Shown here: positions 31,137-32,410 of the stretch, piece by piece | How positions within the stretch are numbered: position 1 is the first letter of the stretch | How the letters are laid out: each line of letters begins with the position of its first letter | Assembly: GCA_018715565.1 (NCBI GenBank) | Contig: DVLJ01000201.1 | Location: 1-32,410, forward strand | DNA: 32,410 bases | Source of the DNA: Candidatus Ventrimonas merdavium | GTDB lineage: Bacteria > Bacillota > Clostridia > Lachnospirales > Lachnospiraceae | Reading direction: 5' to 3' | The notes under the pieces: generated by a model | Database searches by the model: none | Seen by the model: only the letters and a program-made list of their open reading frames with translations | What the model was told of the DNA's origin: nothing | Position numbers and translations under genes: made by a program

Positions 31137-32194
31137 GACATCTGATCGAACCTGCAGATTTTACAGATGAGGAGATCCTCTCGGTCCTGGATCTGGCAGA
31201 CCGGATCCAGGCGGATCCGGCGGCCTATTCCCAGGCTGCGGCGGGGAAGCTGCTGGCTACCCTGTTCTATGAGCCCAGCACCAGGACCCGGCTTTCCTTT
31301 GAATCCGCCATGCTGAGGCTGGGGGGAAAGACCCTGGGCTTTTCCAGCGCAGCACAGTCCAGCGCCTCAAAGGGCGAGACCGTGGCAGATACCGCCCGGG
31401 TCGTCAGCTGCTACGCGGATATCATCGCCATGCGCCACCCAAAAGAGGGAGCACCGCTCCGGGCGTCCATGTTCGCCAGCGTACCGGTCATCAATGCGGG
31501 AGACGGCGGCCACAGCCACCCCACCCAGACCCTGATCGATCTGCTCACCATCCGCCAGCGCAAAGGGCGGCTGGACCACCTGACCGTAGGCTTCTGCGGG
31601 GATTTAAAATTCGGCCGGACCGTCCATTCCCTGGCCGGAAGCCTGGCGCGGTGGCCCGGGAACCGGTTCTACTTCATTTCCCCGGAGGAGCTGCGCATCC
31701 CCGATTATCTGGAGGAGGAGACCCTGCGTCCGGGAAAGATCCCCTATAAAGAAGTGTCCAGCCTGGAGGAAACCCTGCCGAAGCTGGATGTGCTGTATAT
31801 GACCCGAGTCCAGAAGGAACGGTTCTTCAATGAGGAGGATTATCTCCGCCTGAAAGGGATCTACACCCTGGACGCCAAAAAGCTGCAGCTTGCCAAGCCG
31901 GATATGCCGGTCCTCCATCCCCTGCCCCGGGTCGACGAGATCTCCCGGGACACGGACTCCGATCCCCGCGCCGCCTATTTTGACCAGGTCCAGAACGGCG
32001 TGTATATCCGCATGGCCCTGATCATGGCCCTGCTGGACATCCCCGATCCCATTACCGGAAAGGAGGTGCTGTCATGTACCAATCCCCGCTGTATCACCAG
32101 CGTCGAGACGGACTGTGGGCAGCTGTTCTGGCTGTCCCCGTCAGGAAAATACCGCTGCGCTTACTGCAGCCAGGAGCCTGCCAGTAAGCAATAA
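31133..32194 (+). CDS. pyrB: Aspartate carbamoyltransferase fused to a PyrI-type zinc domain
   Basis: The start overlaps the purA stop with AAGGGAG upstream; the product has 353 residues. Catalytic motifs: STRTR (49-53), Lys80, HPTQ (129-132), and HPLPRVDEI (262-270). Residues beyond about 310 are not part of normal PyrB. They form a Cys4 zinc domain with SCTNPRC (Cys315, Cys320) and RCAYC (Cys342, Cys345), just like the C-terminus of regulatory chain PyrI. PyrI's nucleotide-binding domain is absent. The enzyme makes carbamoyl-aspartate in pyrimidine synthesis. An AGGAGG-N7-ATG sequence (32061-32076) sits at the fusion joint and also opens a 37-codon overlapping frame that looks incidental. 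Confidence 0.92.
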   Translation: MRHLIEPADFTDEEILSVLDLADRIQADPAAYSQAAAGKLLATLFYEPSTRTRLSFESAMLRLGGKTLGFSSAAQSSASKGETVADTARVVSCYADIIAMRHPKEGAPLRASMFASVPVINAGDGGHSHPTQTLIDLLTIRQRKGRLDHLTVGFCGDLKFGRTVHSLAGSLARWPGNRFYFISPEELRIPDYLEEETLRPGKIPYKEVSSLEETLPKLDVLYMTRVQKERFFNEEDYLRLKGIYTLDAKKLQLAKPDMPVLHPLPRVDEISRDTDSDPRAAYFDQVQNGVYIRMALIMALLDIPDPITGKEVLSCTNPRCITSVETDCGQLFWLSPSGKYRCAYCSQEPASKQ

Positions 32195-32222
32195 AAAGCA
32201 GGGCAGGAAACGATCTGCCAAA

Positions 32223-32264
32223 AAAAGGAAGCGTCCCCCCTCGCGGGCAATACGCTTCCTTTTC
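32223..32264. terminator. Bidirectional terminator after pyrB
   Basis: AAAAGGAAGCGT pairs with ACGCTTCCTTTT over 12 bp, with an inner CCC/GGG pairing, 28 bp beyond the pyrB stop. The A- and T-runs suit both strands, so it can also end the minus-strand gene at 32312. Confidence 0.85.
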
Positions 32265-32311
32265 ATTCTATCTCAGACAGCGCTCTGCTGCACGCTTAAG
32301 CTGCTGCCATA

Positions 32312-32410
32312 TCAATCATCATAACGGTCGTCATCATCGTCATCATCATCGTCGTCATAACGATCATCCCGGTCGTCGTCATCGTCATCATCATCGCGAT
32401 CGTCCCGGTC
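32312..32410 (-). CDS. Asp-rich C-terminal tail of an unknown protein (partial)
   Basis: Reading inward from the window edge, the minus frame encodes 32 residues then TGA (32312-32314). The composition is extreme: blocks of eight and ten Asp separated by Arg, Arg-Asp-Asp-Arg-Tyr and Arg-Tyr, ending RYDD. This is a low-complexity acidic tail of a larger protein outside the window; such tails occur on membrane or surface proteins and may bind cations. The family cannot be told. Confidence 0.6.
   Translation of the reverse strand, partial: DRDDRDDDDDDDDRDDRYDDDDDDDDDDRYDD

Noticed and set aside
32074-32187. Separate small gene after AGGAGG inside the pyrB 3' end
   Set aside because: The frame has no conserved features, while the pyrB frame keeps all four zinc cysteines; the AGGAGG is best explained as a relic or chance.

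Overview
The window looks like a chromosomal segment of a moderately GC-rich anaerobic Firmicute, most likely a gut Clostridia/Lachnospiraceae member. The reasons are: strong AGGAGG ribosome binding sites almost everywhere; a two-subunit iron-sulfur L-serine dehydratase; a LytTR regulator paired with an HPK10-type (AgrC-like) kinase; a PurA of the clostridial sequence type; a C-terminal zinc domain on PyrB that resembles clostridial PyrI; and tRNA genes without an encoded CCA. This is inference from sequence features; no database search was made.

Layout. (1) 1-580: end of a TetR-like regulator, then tRNA-Pro(CGG) and tRNA-Glu(CTC) with promoter and terminator. (2) 600-4192: an orphan sugar-type binding lipoprotein plus an esterase, divergent from a LacI regulator, with a perfect LacI-type palindrome between them. 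(3) 4206-7944: a membrane acyltransferase-like protein divergent from a LytTR response regulator/histidine kinase pair, separated by a symmetric array of four GGACAG boxes. (4) 8024-12178: an AbgB-like M20 amidohydrolase with two uncharacterised membrane proteins, divergent from a LysR regulator, with several inverted repeats between them. (5) 12240-15262: a MarR regulator, sdaAA/sdaAB, and a LysR regulator.

(6) 15268-22856, all on the minus strand: aconitase-family hydratase, PrpF-family isomerase, citrate lyase CitD-CitE-CitF, then YjiH and YjiG membrane proteins. Together they read as a compact route that could isomerise an unsaturated tricarboxylate (trans-aconitate is the simplest candidate), hydrate it to citrate or a homologue, and cleave it to acetate plus an oxo-acid, with YjiHG as a possible carrier. 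I consider this the most interesting metabolic system here.

(7) 23195-26415: a thioredoxin-reductase-like flavoprotein without the CxxC, in a probable operon with a YeiH-type exporter, divergent from a YeiE-like LysR that carries an unusual Ala/Pro/Val-rich insertion and a 17-bp tandem repeat in its leader. (8) 26656-28505: an Rpn/PD-(D/E)XK family protein, a small membrane protein and an SRPBCC-fold protein. (9) 28673-32194: a LysR regulator divergent from a purA-pyrB operon. The purA promoter carries a textbook LysR box and a short overlapping leader ORF, and PyrB carries only the zinc domain of the regulatory chain PyrI fused at its C-terminus. (10) 32312-32410: the Asp-rich 3' end of a minus-strand gene.

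A recurrent theme is regulator-target pairs in divergent arrangement (LacI, LytTR, four LysR proteins), most with visible symmetrical operator candidates in the intergenic DNA.
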